From assembly GCA_016210495.1 (NCBI GenBank), contig JACQUC010000018.1, positions 1 to 64,000 of the forward strand: DNA of 64,000 nt, written 5' to 3'. Each line of letters starts with the position of its first letter. Position 1 is the stretch's first letter. This DNA is from Chloroflexota bacterium (lineage in GTDB: Bacteria > Chloroflexota > FW602-bin22 > JACPRP01). Position numbers and translations under genes: made by a program. A model generated the notes under the pieces. That model was not told the origin of the DNA. It saw only the letters and a program-made list of their open reading frames with translations, and did no database searches. Of this stretch, positions 8,067-16,478 are shown one piece after another.

Positions 8067-9109
8067 AAAGCTCGTGCCCCCAGGCTCCGGAGGAGGGATT
8101 GCACCTCGGCAATAATCTCTTCGAGCAGGTTGCACAGGCGCGAGGGATCGGCCGTCTGGGGGTCGATGCCCCGGATAATGTTGGGGACCTGAGCCAACTG
8201 TGCCAGCGGGTCCGGCGGCGCGGGGTCGCGCAATGCCTGCGACTCGGCGGTGGGCACTTCGGCGGGAGCCGGGCTTGCAGCTCCGTCCGGGGACCCGACA
8301 GCGGCCGGCGCATCGACAGCCACATCCGGCGTCGGCGCCGAGGCGCGGGTCTTTTTCTCTTTGACCAGGCTGACGGCCTCGTCGATCGTGATGTGCGGCT
8401 CCCCTTTCAGGGTCTTGGCCGCCTCGAGGGACTGATCGCCCGAAAGCTGCTGGTCGCGGACAGCCTCGGCAAACTCGATCTGTTGCTCTTCGGGGAGCAT
8501 CCTGACAGCGCGGCCGTGCTTTTCGGTGAGCTTACCTGCGCGGATGTTCTCCTGGACGGGCTCCGGGAGCTTAGTTATGTCAACCAACTGGAGCACACGA
8601 CGCTTGCTTATACCAACCTTGTCGGCGATGACCTCCCACGACGGTGAACCCAGGTTCACCTTAAGCTGCTTCAGGGCGCGGGCCCGATCCACGTCGTTGA
8701 GGTCCTCGCGCTGGATATTCTCGATCAACTGTTGAGCGAGCTTGGTGTTGTCGTCTACCTTCTTGATGATGGCAGGGATGGTTTGCAGCCCGGCCATGTT
8801 CGCGGCGCGCCAGCGCCGCTCGCCGTGGATCAGCCGGAAGTAGTTGCCGTCGTCCACATACTCGACCACGATGGGCTGTAGGATGCCCTGCTCGCGGATG
8901 GACGCCGCCAGTTCCTCCATTTTGCCCTGATCCCAGGTGCGGCGCGGCTGGTTGGGATCGGGCTGGATTCTATCCAGGCGGATCTCCTTCGCCATCGCCA
9001 GTGGGTAAACGCCGTCGTCGATGCTCTTGGTGAGAATCTGCTTATCGATCCCGGCCATTTGGGAGGGTGTCTTAACCGGCGGTATGATGAACTTGGGACG
9101 CGACATCAA
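8063..9109 (-). CDS. parB: ParB-family partition protein
   Basis: This 348-residue protein has an N-terminal ParB/Srx nuclease-like (CTPase) domain with the N-Q-P-R-R motif near 57 and the signature G-E-R-R-W-R-A near 98. A central HTH region follows (about 150-210), then an Ala/Pro-rich linker and a leucine-containing C-terminal dimerisation tail. ParB proteins bind parS sites, load as CTP-dependent clamps and partner ParA for DNA segregation. The start overlaps the parA stop (TGATG). It could be chromosomal or of plasmid origin; the rep-like and Xer-like genes nearby favour an integrated replicon. No parS consensus site was found by eye. Confidence 0.9.
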   Translation of the reverse strand: MMSRPKFIIPPVKTPSQMAGIDKQILTKSIDDGVYPLAMAKEIRLDRIQPDPNQPRRTWDQGKMEELAASIREQGILQPIVVEYVDDGNYFRLIHGERRWRAANMAGLQTIPAIIKKVDDNTKLAQQLIENIQREDLNDVDRARALKQLKVNLGSPSWEVIADKVGISKRRVLQLVDITKLPEPVQENIRAGKLTEKHGRAVRMLPEEQQIEFAEAVRDQQLSGDQSLEAAKTLKGEPHITIDEAVSLVKEKKTRASAPTPDVAVDAPAAVGSPDGAASPAPAEVPTAESQALRDPAPPDPLAQLAQVPNIIRGIDPQTADPSRLCNLLEEIIAEVQSLLRSLGARAL

Positions 9110-9879
9110 GGTCCTCCCTTAAACCGATCGACGATCTCGGCGACGAGGTCGCGGTAACGTTGGGCCAGGGACGACCTGGGATCATAGAAGACGAGGGGTT
9201 TCTTGGCCTCGGCGGCTTCGTCGATCTTGATGGAGGTGGGGATCGAGGTGGAAAAGACGAGCTGGCCAAACTGCTGGCGGATGCTGCTCTCGGCCAACTG
9301 GTCGTAGGTGGTGCGCGAATTCACGTTGCAGACCAGCACGCCCAGGACGCGCAGGTTGTAGTTTATCTCCTCTTTGGTGAACTCGATGGTGGCGATGGTG
9401 CTGCCCAGGGCGTCGCGCCCGTAGCTGCCACAATCCACCGGAATGACGACATCGCCAGCGGCGACGAGGGCGTTGACGGTCAGGGCTCCCAGGCTGGGCG
9501 GACAGTCCAGGAGGATGTACTCGAAGTGCTCGGTCATGAACTTGGCGAGGCAGCGGCGAAGACGCAGCTCGCGTCCGGGAACCTCGCGCAAGCCGGTCTC
9601 GATGCCGTTCAGATCGGGATCGGACGGAACAATGTAAAGATTGGGGATGTGCGTGAGCTGGACGAGGTCCGTGAAGCCTTCGCCCCCGCGGATGAGCACC
9701 TCGGAAAAGGCGGGACTCCCCGGACTGATGGCCAGGCCCTTGCTGAGAGAGCCCTGTGGGTCCAAGTCGATGGTTAACACGCGATAATCGGCTTCGGCGA
9801 AGGCCCCCGCCATATTGAAAGCGGTCACCGTCTTGCCGCTGCCGCCTTTTCTGTTGACGATAGCGATGACTCGGGGCAC
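9106..9879 (-). CDS. parA: ParA-family partition ATPase
   Basis: A 257-residue ParA/Soj ATPase with the deviant Walker A K-G-G-S-G-K-T near residue 11, a D-L-D-P-Q-G-S motif near 40, and Walker B I-L-L-D-C-P-P-S-L-G near 115. It binds DNA non-specifically as an ATP dimer and is displaced by ParB to move cargo. I start it at GTG 9879, preceded by AAGGAAGGAGA; a longer frame to 10038 has an unlikely Arg-rich N-terminus. It is translationally coupled to parB. Upstream, 46 bases away on the same strand, is the Uma2-type gene. Confidence 0.9.
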   Translation of the reverse strand: MPRVIAIVNRKGGSGKTVTAFNMAGAFAEADYRVLTIDLDPQGSLSKGLAISPGSPAFSEVLIRGGEGFTDLVQLTHIPNLYIVPSDPDLNGIETGLREVPGRELRLRRCLAKFMTEHFEYILLDCPPSLGALTVNALVAAGDVVIPVDCGSYGRDALGSTIATIEFTKEEINYNLRVLGVLVCNVNSRTTYDQLAESSIRQQFGQLVFSTSIPTSIKIDEAAEAKKPLVFYDPRSSLAQRYRDLVAEIVDRFKGGP

Positions 9880-9925
9880 AGGGTCTCCTTCCTTAAGGAG
9901 GTAAGCATTGTTTGCGGATACTGGA

Positions 9926-10486
9926 TTACCCCAGGATGTCGGCCACGCCGACAGTCCGGTCGGGGAAGGCGGCCGGGGCAAGCCATTCGCCCCGCCGCAG
10001 CACCTGCGCCGCCTGGTAGCCGCCGGTCGTGGGGTCACGATAGGTCGTCACCGTCTCCTGCTCGACGTCCACCAACCATACCTCGGGAATGCCGCCCCGA
10101 GCGTAGAGCGGCACCTTCACCCGGCGGTCCACGGCGACCGACGTGTCGGCGACCTCGACGACCAGGGTGACATCCGCCGGCGTCGGGTGACCCGTGGCGT
10201 AGAAGTCAGCGCGGCGGTGCAACACCACCAGGTCGGGTTGCGGCTCCGAGTATTCGCCAACGTCGATCGGATTCCGGGGCCAGATGTTGGCCACGTCGCT
10301 CATCTTCAGAACGAACCACTCCGCCAGCCGGGCAACGCAAGAGGAATGTCGGTGACCGATAGGAGCCATTTCCACCACCTCGCCGTCGATGAGCTCGACG
10401 CGATCGTCCTCGCCCAGGATGCCAGCTTCAGCCATCTGGTGATATTCGGCTATCGTGAACCGTCTTCGCGTCAGTTCGAGCGCCAT
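9926..10486 (-). CDS. Uma2-family (DUF820) putative restriction-like nuclease
   Basis: This 186-residue protein has the DUF820 pattern: a R-R-F-T-I-A-E-Y-H-Q-M start, V-E-L-I-D-G-E-V-V-E-M near 32, Q-P-D-L-V-V-L near 95, and V-V-E-V-A-D-T-S near 120. The last two give the PD-(D/E)xK acidic residues with a following Lys. The fold is endonuclease-like, but the cellular role of these very abundant genes (Chloroflexota, Cyanobacteria) is unknown. The ATG at 10486 fits the family start better than an upstream in-frame codon. Confidence 0.85.
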   Translation of the reverse strand: MALELTRRRFTIAEYHQMAEAGILGEDDRVELIDGEVVEMAPIGHRHSSCVARLAEWFVLKMSDVANIWPRNPIDVGEYSEPQPDLVVLHRRADFYATGHPTPADVTLVVEVADTSVAVDRRVKVPLYARGGIPEVWLVDVEQETVTTYRDPTTGGYQAAQVLRRGEWLAPAAFPDRTVGVADILG

Positions 10487-10561
10487 AGCAGGCCTCCGCG
10501 TGTTCTGTTCGGGCCTATTGTAGGGCCGGAGCACCCTGTCGTCAAGGTCTGCGGTGGAAAA

Positions 10562-11116
10562 CTAGTACGCTATTTCCTCGTAGCCGGCGTTGGGCGGGCT
10601 GGCGCGCAGGGTCGGCGCGATGCGTGCTCCCGTGCAGTGGCACTTGAGGATGGCATTAGTGACTTTGTGGCCGACGATGCACACGGTATGGCGCGGGTGG
10701 CTGCTAGCGATCTCGGCCAGGGCGGCGAGCACGCGTTGCCGCACCTCGGCGAGGGTTTCGCCTCCCGGCAGGCGCACCGACGCCGGCCGGTAAACCCACG
10801 CACTGAGAATCGCACCATAGCACTCCAGAATCTCGCCATACAGCAACCCTTCCCATTCCCCCTGATCCATCTCGTTCAGACGGGCGTCCCTGACGACGGC
10901 CAAGCCGTGCAGGACGGCGACGGCCTCGGCGGTCTGGTACGCGCGCGACAGTGCGCTGGAGTAAACGGCGGCGATGGGCCAATCGCGCAGGGTTTCTGCC
11001 AATCGGGCTGCCTCCTTCAGACCCCAGGCGTTCAGTGGCACGTCCGTTTTGCCCTGGTACCGCCCTTCGACGTTCCAGTTGGTCTGGCCGTGGCGCACAA
11101 GAATCAGTCTGGTCAC
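10562..11116 (-). CDS. Histidine phosphatase family protein (candidate GpgP)
   Basis: This 184-residue protein of the phosphoglycerate-mutase-like superfamily has L-V-R-H-G-Q-T-N-W at 6-14 (phosphohistidine H9), the second Arg in the S-S-A-L-S-R-A-Y-Q-T-A box, the acid E-M-D-Q-G-E-W-E-G, and the distal His in V-G-H-K. Its ATG overlaps the stop of the GpgS fusion (11113-11116). In mycobacteria the glucosyl-3-phosphoglycerate phosphatase belongs to this superfamily, so dephosphorylation of the GpgS product is the best guess. A mutase-like or alpha-ribazole phosphatase role cannot be excluded. Confidence 0.8.
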   Translation of the reverse strand: MTRLILVRHGQTNWNVEGRYQGKTDVPLNAWGLKEAARLAETLRDWPIAAVYSSALSRAYQTAEAVAVLHGLAVVRDARLNEMDQGEWEGLLYGEILECYGAILSAWVYRPASVRLPGGETLAEVRQRVLAALAEIASSHPRHTVCIVGHKVTNAILKCHCTGARIAPTLRASPPNAGYEEIAY

Positions 11117-13014
11117 TTTCCCCTCTTGGCGCGGTATTCGGTCACGGTGGCGATGGGCGGGCGCTCGTGCTCGCGGATCTCCTTGAGGTCGAGGTAGTAG
11201 CCGCGCCGTACCTCGCGAATGAGCTTCATGCTCGTGTTGACCTCTTCAAGGATGTTGAGCTTGTGCCGATCCTCGACCCGACGCATAAACACCTGAACGA
11301 TGGCGAAAGCCATGGTGCTGAGGGCCATGAGCGTCTGGTTGCGATGGACCCGGTTCAGCAGGTCCACCTGGGCGATGGCGTGGAGGCCGAACCCAGTGCA
11401 GAGGTCGACCAGAAGACCGGTTTCGACGCCGTAGCCGGTGAAGAATGGTAGCTGCTCGAGTACCTCACGACGTCCGGCATACTCGCCGGCGAGGGGCTGG
11501 ATGATGCCCGAGAGCTCCGGAAAGAACAGGTTGAACAGCGGGCGCGCGGTGAGCTCGGTTACGCGGCCGCCGCCGGTAGCCGTCACCTGGTCGCTAAGAA
11601 CGAGGGGACGGCGGTAGAATCCCTTGACATAGGCGATCTGCGGCTCGAGCAGGAGCGGGCCGACGACGCCGTAGACGAAGGCGGGATGGATGTTGCGGAT
11701 GTCGGTGTCGATCCAGGCAATGAGGTCGCCCTTCAAGACGTGCAGGCTCTTCCACAGCGCCTCGCCCTTACCTTTGTAGCTGCCCATTCCGGGAAGGATA
11801 GCGCGATGCTGGAAGGCTGGGATGCCCTCCTGGGCGGCGATCTCGACCGTGGCGTCGGTTGAGCCGGAGTCGATGACGACCATTTCGTCCAGCAGCGGGT
11901 GCTTGTCGACGAGATGCCGCTTGATGGTGCGGATGATGTTGCCGATGGTCTTCTCCTCGTTGAGGGTTGGAAGTCCCAGGCTAATGGTCAGGCCCTGCTT
12001 CCGCTTCAGCTCGACCAGGCGGGCGATGTTTTTGAACTCGCGACTGTGGAAGGTGTTTTCGGCGAACCATTTGTCGACCGTGCGCGAGAGGCTTTGGCCG
12101 CCGAGAACCGCGGGCTGGGCCGCGTCAGTCGTGATGGGGAGGGTCCTGCCAGGCCAGACGACCTTCGTCCGGCGCGCAGCGCGCCGCATGTAGATGTCCA
12201 GGTCCACCGGCTCGCGGGTCTTGACGATCATCACACACTTGTCGAGCTGGCGGGCGACGTTCTCGGCGATGGGTCCCAAGGAAGGAAGGTCGTCGCCGGG
12301 GCGGGCGGTGGCACCCATTACGACCAGGTCGTGATCCGCCGCCTCCTGCAGGATGGCCGTTTCGGCGTCGGCGGCAATGGTTACCAGCCGTGTGACGGTG
12401 GCGAGGCCCTCGAGGGATTGCTGAAAGGCCGCGTAAGGGGCGTCGTGGAGGCGCCGGCCCTCTTCCTCGACGACGCTGTGCATGACTGTGATGGATGCCC
12501 CCAGATCGCACGCCAGGCCGTTGGCCACGCAAAGCGCGAGCTCGGCGTACTGGCCACCGCGCACCGGCAGGAGGATTCTGCGGCAGCGATCGAGACCGGC
12601 GGGTCTGACCACGACGACGTCGCAAGGCGGATTCTTGATGATCTCGTCGATGGTGGCGCCATAGACTTTCTGCGGGGTGGTGGTGAAGCCCTTCCAGCCC
12701 AGGATAAGGAGGTCGGCCTCTTGCTCGTCCACGGCCTCGATGATGCCCTGCGGGACCTCGTGGGCGACGCGAACGACGCTCTGGATCTCGACGTTGCTGC
12801 CAGGGTGCAGCCCGGGCAGGGCGCTGAGCCGAAGCCGGTGCTGCTGCGCCTGTCTCGCGCCCTTGCTCAACGACTTCTTCTCCGGCACGGCTACGATGGC
12901 CAGCAGAATGATCTTGCCGTCTCCGCCGAGCAACGCGGCCCTGGCCAGCTTGACGAGCTCGGGCGCGAGGGCGGGGTCGGCGACGGGGACGAGGACGTTG
13001 CGGAAGCTGGTCAT
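11113..13014 (-). CDS. gpgS: USP-USP-glucosyl-3-phosphoglycerate synthase fusion
   Basis: A 633-residue fusion. Residues 1-140 and about 145-265 are two universal stress protein domains; the first contains L-L-I-L-G-W-K-G and the second D-L-V-V-M-G-A-T. From about 310 on it is a GT-A glycosyltransferase of the GpgS type: S-L-G-L-P-T-L-N-E-E-K-T, V-V-I-D-S-G-S-T-D, the metal-binding D-T-D-I-R-N, and P-L-A-G-E-Y-A-G-R-R. GpgS joins glucose from an NDP donor to 3-phosphoglycerate, the first step to the compatible solute glucosylglycerate. USP fusion suggests nucleotide- or stress-responsive control. The gene overlaps both neighbours by four bases, so the three are one operon. Confidence 0.85.
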   Translation of the reverse strand: MTSFRNVLVPVADPALAPELVKLARAALLGGDGKIILLAIVAVPEKKSLSKGARQAQQHRLRLSALPGLHPGSNVEIQSVVRVAHEVPQGIIEAVDEQEADLLILGWKGFTTTPQKVYGATIDEIIKNPPCDVVVVRPAGLDRCRRILLPVRGGQYAELALCVANGLACDLGASITVMHSVVEEEGRRLHDAPYAAFQQSLEGLATVTRLVTIAADAETAILQEAADHDLVVMGATARPGDDLPSLGPIAENVARQLDKCVMIVKTREPVDLDIYMRRAARRTKVVWPGRTLPITTDAAQPAVLGGQSLSRTVDKWFAENTFHSREFKNIARLVELKRKQGLTISLGLPTLNEEKTIGNIIRTIKRHLVDKHPLLDEMVVIDSGSTDATVEIAAQEGIPAFQHRAILPGMGSYKGKGEALWKSLHVLKGDLIAWIDTDIRNIHPAFVYGVVGPLLLEPQIAYVKGFYRRPLVLSDQVTATGGGRVTELTARPLFNLFFPELSGIIQPLAGEYAGRREVLEQLPFFTGYGVETGLLVDLCTGFGLHAIAQVDLLNRVHRNQTLMALSTMAFAIVQVFMRRVEDRHKLNILEEVNTSMKLIREVRRGYYLDLKEIREHERPPIATVTEYRAKRGK

Positions 13015-14486
13015 GGGCGCACCTGCCGGGTGGGGGTTGGGGGTTGGTGGTCCGGGGAACCCTCACCCTCACCCTCTCCCTTTTGCGAAAGGGAGAGGGG
13101 ACTGGCATCCTCGCCGCGTGGCCCCTGTTGGGAATGGGAGACGGGATTGCTGTCCTCGCTGGATCGCCCGCGAAGGCTTGGAGAGATCACATGGTGCGCC
13201 CCGGCTTCGGCTGGATGGGTTGGCTCTGGCAAGGTATGCGGCGCCACGTCGGCGACCAGCGGCGCGATCTTCTCGTCGAAGATGGCGGGCCAGGTGTAGT
13301 CGCGGAGAACGCGGCGGCGCAGGCCGTACGCCGTATCTTCCTGGACGAACGCGGCGATGGACGCGGCGATCTCGTCGGGGCTTTGCTGCAACGAGAAGAA
13401 GTACACGTCGCCCAGCCCGACCTCCTTGAAGGGCGGGATGTCCGAGCAGAACACGGGCAGGCGCGCCAGCCCAGCCTCCAGTATGGGGATGCCAAATCCC
13501 TCCTGGTAGCTCGGGAAGAACAGCAGATCGCCGATGGCATAGAGATCGCGGATCACGTGGTCGTCGACGGCGTAGGTGCCGTCTTCGCCGGTAGCCATCT
13601 CGTAAAGAAAGACCACCTCCTCGGCCAGGCCGAGCTGCGCGCGCAGGGACTGAAGCACGTCCACGTAGTCGACGGAGCGGATGTTGTGCGGGCCGGGTGG
13701 GCCCGTGACAACCAGCCGGGTCTTTAAGCCGCGCCGCACAAGGCTGCCGACTACGTGGATGGCGAGCTCGATGTTCTTGCGGGCGGTGATGCGCGCCGGC
13801 AGCAGCAGGACGAGGTCCTGGGCGAACAGGTCGTTTTCCGAGGCGATGCGCGCGGCGAGTGGCGTGAGATTGAAGAACCTGGCCGGGTCGACGCCGTTAC
13901 TAATGAGGTGAATCAGGTTGGCGTCGAGATCGAAGAGATCGGCAAGCTCCCGGCGACGCTCATGAGAGACGACGACGTAGGCGACGCCGGGGAGCGGTTG
14001 CTTGAGCAGGCTCCAAGGCGGCTCCGCGCGCATTTTGGGAAGGTAGAGCGGGTTGCTCCAGGACAGATCGTGGCACCAGGCGATGACGCGGGGTGCGTGG
14101 CCGGACGAGAGCAGGCGGTGCAGCGCCGCCGTCAAGGGCAGGTTGAAGTGCAGAGAAAGGGCGTTGTGGACGATGCAGACGTCGATGTCTGTGAACAACT
14201 CTTGCAAACAACTTTCGAGGGTCCGGCTCAGTTGTTGGAAGCCATCGCCGATCCTGCCGCGGTCCAGCTCCTCGTTAACGGCAAGGAGTGCTGGGTGCTT
14301 CGAGTCCAGCTCGGGGACGATGGTGACGGGGATGCGCTGGTCGAACTGCCGGCCACGTCCGGCGAATACTTGCACTGGGTAGCCGGCGTCGGCAAAAAGG
14401 CTCGTGGTAGCGGCGATGACGGATTCGACGCCGCCAACGATAGGTGGGCAGGTGTAGTGCAGCATCCCGATTGTGGGCCTGGGCAA
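13011..14486 (-). CDS. GT4 glycosyltransferase of the glucosylglycerate operon
   Basis: This 491-residue GT-B enzyme has an N-terminal G-G-V-E-S-V-I acceptor-side motif (about 18-24), L-L-L-P-A-R-I-T-A-R-K-N in the second domain, and the GT4 E-x7-E signature in S-Y-Q-E-G-F-G-I-P-I-L-E-A. The TTG start at 14486 follows GGAGGTGATC with nine-base spacing. In Petrotoga a GT4 enzyme (MggA) mannosylates glucosyl-3-phosphoglycerate, so mannosylglucosylglycerate synthesis is a plausible role, as inference from the operon. The last 60 or so residues are low-complexity and partly encoded by a palindromic repeat (13072-13099). Confidence 0.8.
   Translation of the reverse strand: MPRPTIGMLHYTCPPIVGGVESVIAATTSLFADAGYPVQVFAGRGRQFDQRIPVTIVPELDSKHPALLAVNEELDRGRIGDGFQQLSRTLESCLQELFTDIDVCIVHNALSLHFNLPLTAALHRLLSSGHAPRVIAWCHDLSWSNPLYLPKMRAEPPWSLLKQPLPGVAYVVVSHERRRELADLFDLDANLIHLISNGVDPARFFNLTPLAARIASENDLFAQDLVLLLPARITARKNIELAIHVVGSLVRRGLKTRLVVTGPPGPHNIRSVDYVDVLQSLRAQLGLAEEVVFLYEMATGEDGTYAVDDHVIRDLYAIGDLLFFPSYQEGFGIPILEAGLARLPVFCSDIPPFKEVGLGDVYFFSLQQSPDEIAASIAAFVQEDTAYGLRRRVLRDYTWPAIFDEKIAPLVADVAPHTLPEPTHPAEAGAHHVISPSLRGRSSEDSNPVSHSQQGPRGEDASPLSLSQKGEGEGEGSPDHQPPTPTRQVRP
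13072..13099. repeat. Palindromic repeat inside the 3' end of the GT4 gene
   Basis: CCCTCTCCCTTT (13072-13083) and AAAGGGAGAGGG (13088-13099) are perfect 12-bp reverse complements around TGCG. The element is read as S-L-S-Q-K-G-E-G-E-G-E-G in the GT4 tail and looks like a common type of dispersed bacterial palindrome. Confidence 0.7.
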
Positions 14487-14592
14487 AGCTCGATCACCTC
14501 CCCTCCTCCGCCGTGTCGATTATGGGTCGGGGTTGAGTATAATGGGTGAGGAGAGGGGTTGTCAAACGGATCCACACAACATTCCTTGCGCC

Positions 14593-14717
14593 TTAGCGCT
14601 TTGCTCTCTGGAGCGGCTGAATTTGGACTTCCTCCATTGGATAATCGGCTGTGTTGCCGGTGATGACGGTCGCTCTGTGGCCGTAGGCGCTGGCCGCCAC
14701 TAACACACCGCTGGTGG
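14593..14717 (-). pseudogene. 3' remnant of a VapC-type PIN toxin
   Basis: The minus-strand frame ending at a TAA (14593-14595) encodes a typical PIN-domain C-terminus: G-V-L-V-A-A-S-A-Y-G-H-R-A-T-V-I-T-G-N-T followed by D-Y-P. This is the last acidic-site strand of VapC RNases. No N-terminal half or start codon is present, so only about 40 codons remain. The rest of the 14487-14750 gap shows nothing else. Confidence 0.6.
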
Positions 14718-14750
14718 AAAATGTAGCTGACCCTAGCTCCTGACGCACCC

Positions 14751-15527
14751 TTAGCCGGACCGCATAGCCATCACGCCGGCGATGCAGACCCCAATGACGA
14801 CGATGATCAGGCGCATGGTGCGGTCGTCAATCCGATAGGAGAGGGCACCAGCGGCGTAGCCCCCGATGGTGGCGCCGATCGCCATCAGGATGGCGGCGTC
14901 CCACACGACGGTCGCGGTTAATGCGAAGAGCGCCACGGCTACCCCTCTAACGCCGAGGCTGAAGAGGTTCTTGAGCCCATTGGCCTGGCGGATGCTGCTC
15001 ACCCCGAAGAGGGTTAGCGCGCTGAGCATGAGTATGCCCATACTGGCGCCGAAATATCCGCCGTAGGCGGAGATCAATAACTGGCCCACGACGGCCACGA
15101 TGCGCCAGTAGATTGCCCTGTCACCATCGATGCCCGCGCGAAGCTTCTTTTCGATCGGCCGCTGCAGCGCGATCAGCGCGGTGGCGAGCAGGATAAGGTA
15201 AGGAGCGATGGTGGTAAAGATTGCGGCTGGGAGTCTGACCAGCGCGAATGCCCCGACGACGCCACCGGCCAGCGACGGCAATAGCAGCCATAGCCACCAC
15301 CGCTCAGCCGTCTCGATCTCGCGACGGAAACCCCACACAGCGCCGAACCCGCCCGGCCAGAGGGCTACGGCGCTGGTGACGTTGGCGCTGACGGGTGGTA
15401 CTCCGAGCGCAAGCAGGGTGGGAAAGGAAAGCAGCGTCCCCCCTCCCGCGAGGGAGTTCACCGCGCCGCCGCCAAACGCGGCGGCAAACGCGATACCCGC
15501 AATCCACCATTGATCCAACGAAAACAA
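14751..15527 (-). CDS. TSUP family (TauE/SafE-type) membrane transporter
   Basis: A membrane protein of about 258 residues with seven to eight hydrophobic segments and the TSUP G-G-A-V-N-S-L-A-G-G-G-T-L motif in its first repeat, followed by A-N-V-T-S-A-V-A. The second repeat has the corresponding G-G-Y-F-G-A-S-M-G. TSUP proteins export or import small sulfur-containing or organic anions; the substrate here is unknown. I chose the TTG at 15527 (GGGGGA upstream) because the longer frame to 15608 overlaps a kinase remnant whose similarity ends near 15545. The start is uncertain. Confidence 0.75.
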   Translation of the reverse strand: MFSLDQWWIAGIAFAAAFGGGAVNSLAGGGTLLSFPTLLALGVPPVSANVTSAVALWPGGFGAVWGFRREIETAERWWLWLLLPSLAGGVVGAFALVRLPAAIFTTIAPYLILLATALIALQRPIEKKLRAGIDGDRAIYWRIVAVVGQLLISAYGGYFGASMGILMLSALTLFGVSSIRQANGLKNLFSLGVRGVAVALFALTATVVWDAAILMAIGATIGGYAAGALSYRIDDRTMRLIIVVIGVCIAGVMAMRSG

Positions 15528-15539
15528 CGCGAATTCGTC

Positions 15540-15850
15540 CCCCAAAGCCTCCGATTTCGAGTCAACCAGGTGGGTCGGCCGGAGAATTGCACGCCCAGGG
15601 CAAGCCACCCCACGGGCGAAGCGGAGTAGGCCAGGTATTGCACGTTGGCCCAGAATATCTTGGTGGGCAACTCGACGCCGGTCATCTCCAGCGTGTTACC
15701 CAGCGACCAAGTCACCGCTATGACCATCAGCACGGCAAACTGGCTAGCAGCAGGCAATGCACGGTGCCGCCAGGCGTAGACGCCGAGCGCCCCAGTGATC
15801 GCCGCCGACGCCAGCAAGACCCATATGTACGGCGTGTACCGGTAGGCCAT
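15540..15850 (-). pseudogene. Remnant of a histidine kinase 7TM sensor domain
   Basis: From ATG 15850 the frame encodes a start typical of N-terminal 7TM sensor domains of histidine kinases: alternating hydrophobic helices, T-W-S-L-G-N-T-L-E-M, an I-F-W-A-N-V-Q-Y-L-A-Y segment, and P-V-G-W-L-A-L-G-V-Q-F-S-G-R. Similarity stops at W-L-T-R-N-R-R-L, where the DNA joins the TSUP gene. About 100 codons of a sensor kinase therefore survive, and no catalytic core follows. Confidence 0.6.
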
Positions 15851-15956
15851 GGTCCCCTCGGCAAGGGCAACCACAGATTCATTAGATTGCACTGATTACA
15901 CTGATTTGCCTTCAGCGCGGCGACAAAGGCAAGACGTGCGTGTCAGAACCTGGGCG

Positions 15957-16478
15957 TCAGTATATCAGGTTGGTTGACGTTTGCCAATGTGCTGGGTGCG
16001 CGAGGTGCGCGAGGGTGCGGAACACGTTTCCGCGGCAAGAGAGCAGACGGGGAGAGGCGCCGGCGAATAGGCAGCGAATAAGCGAATGATCGGGCGGCTT
16101 GTTATCCGTGTCGCCAGTCTCCCTGCTCATACGAACGCCCGCACGCGCCTGACTGCGTTCGCGAACCTTCTGGTTCCACGATTCCCAGAACCCCAGGCTT
16201 GCCAGTGTGCCGATTGGCTGATTTCCGAGCCCGAAATTCACCACGACCTCAGGCCTCACGGCGGCCTCAGCCTTGAGAGGCGGGAAACTCAGGCGCAGGA
16301 CCTGGTGGGAGGGCAGGCCATCGGCGGTGAGCCACAGCTCGCCGTCGCCGGACATATTCAAGTACTCGCGGGAGAGCTCGAGACTGGCGTTGGCGGGGAG
16401 CTCGCCTCTGGCAATCAACTGCTTCTCAATGGCCGATGATTCAACCAGCCACTTGACAAGCAATCTCTGTAGGGCCAT
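15957..16478 (-). CDS. Hypothetical protein, possibly truncated
   Basis: A 173-residue frame from ATG 16478. The first 90 residues look protein-like (a helical segment, then alternating strands around G-E-L-W-L-T-A-D-G-L-P), whereas the last 80, rich in Arg, Cys and His, look like out-of-frame sequence. A plausible reading is the 5' part of a larger gene with its 3' end lost. No family recognised. A consensus-like promoter for the opposite strand lies at its start codon. Confidence 0.3.
   Translation of the reverse strand: MALQRLLVKWLVESSAIEKQLIARGELPANASLELSREYLNMSGDGELWLTADGLPSHQVLRLSFPPLKAEAAVRPEVVVNFGLGNQPIGTLASLGFWESWNQKVRERSQARAGVRMSRETGDTDNKPPDHSLIRCLFAGASPRLLSCRGNVFRTLAHLAHPAHWQTSTNLIY

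Noticed and set aside
9908..11197. Long plus-strand open frame (about 429 codons)
   Set aside because: It is antisense to the Uma2-type and histidine phosphatase genes, whose motifs are unmistakable. The product is Arg/Gly/His-rich with no motif, as expected of a GC-rich shadow frame.
11899..13299. Plus-strand open frame of about 466 codons
   Set aside because: Antisense to the USP-USP-GpgS gene; no domain and skewed composition.
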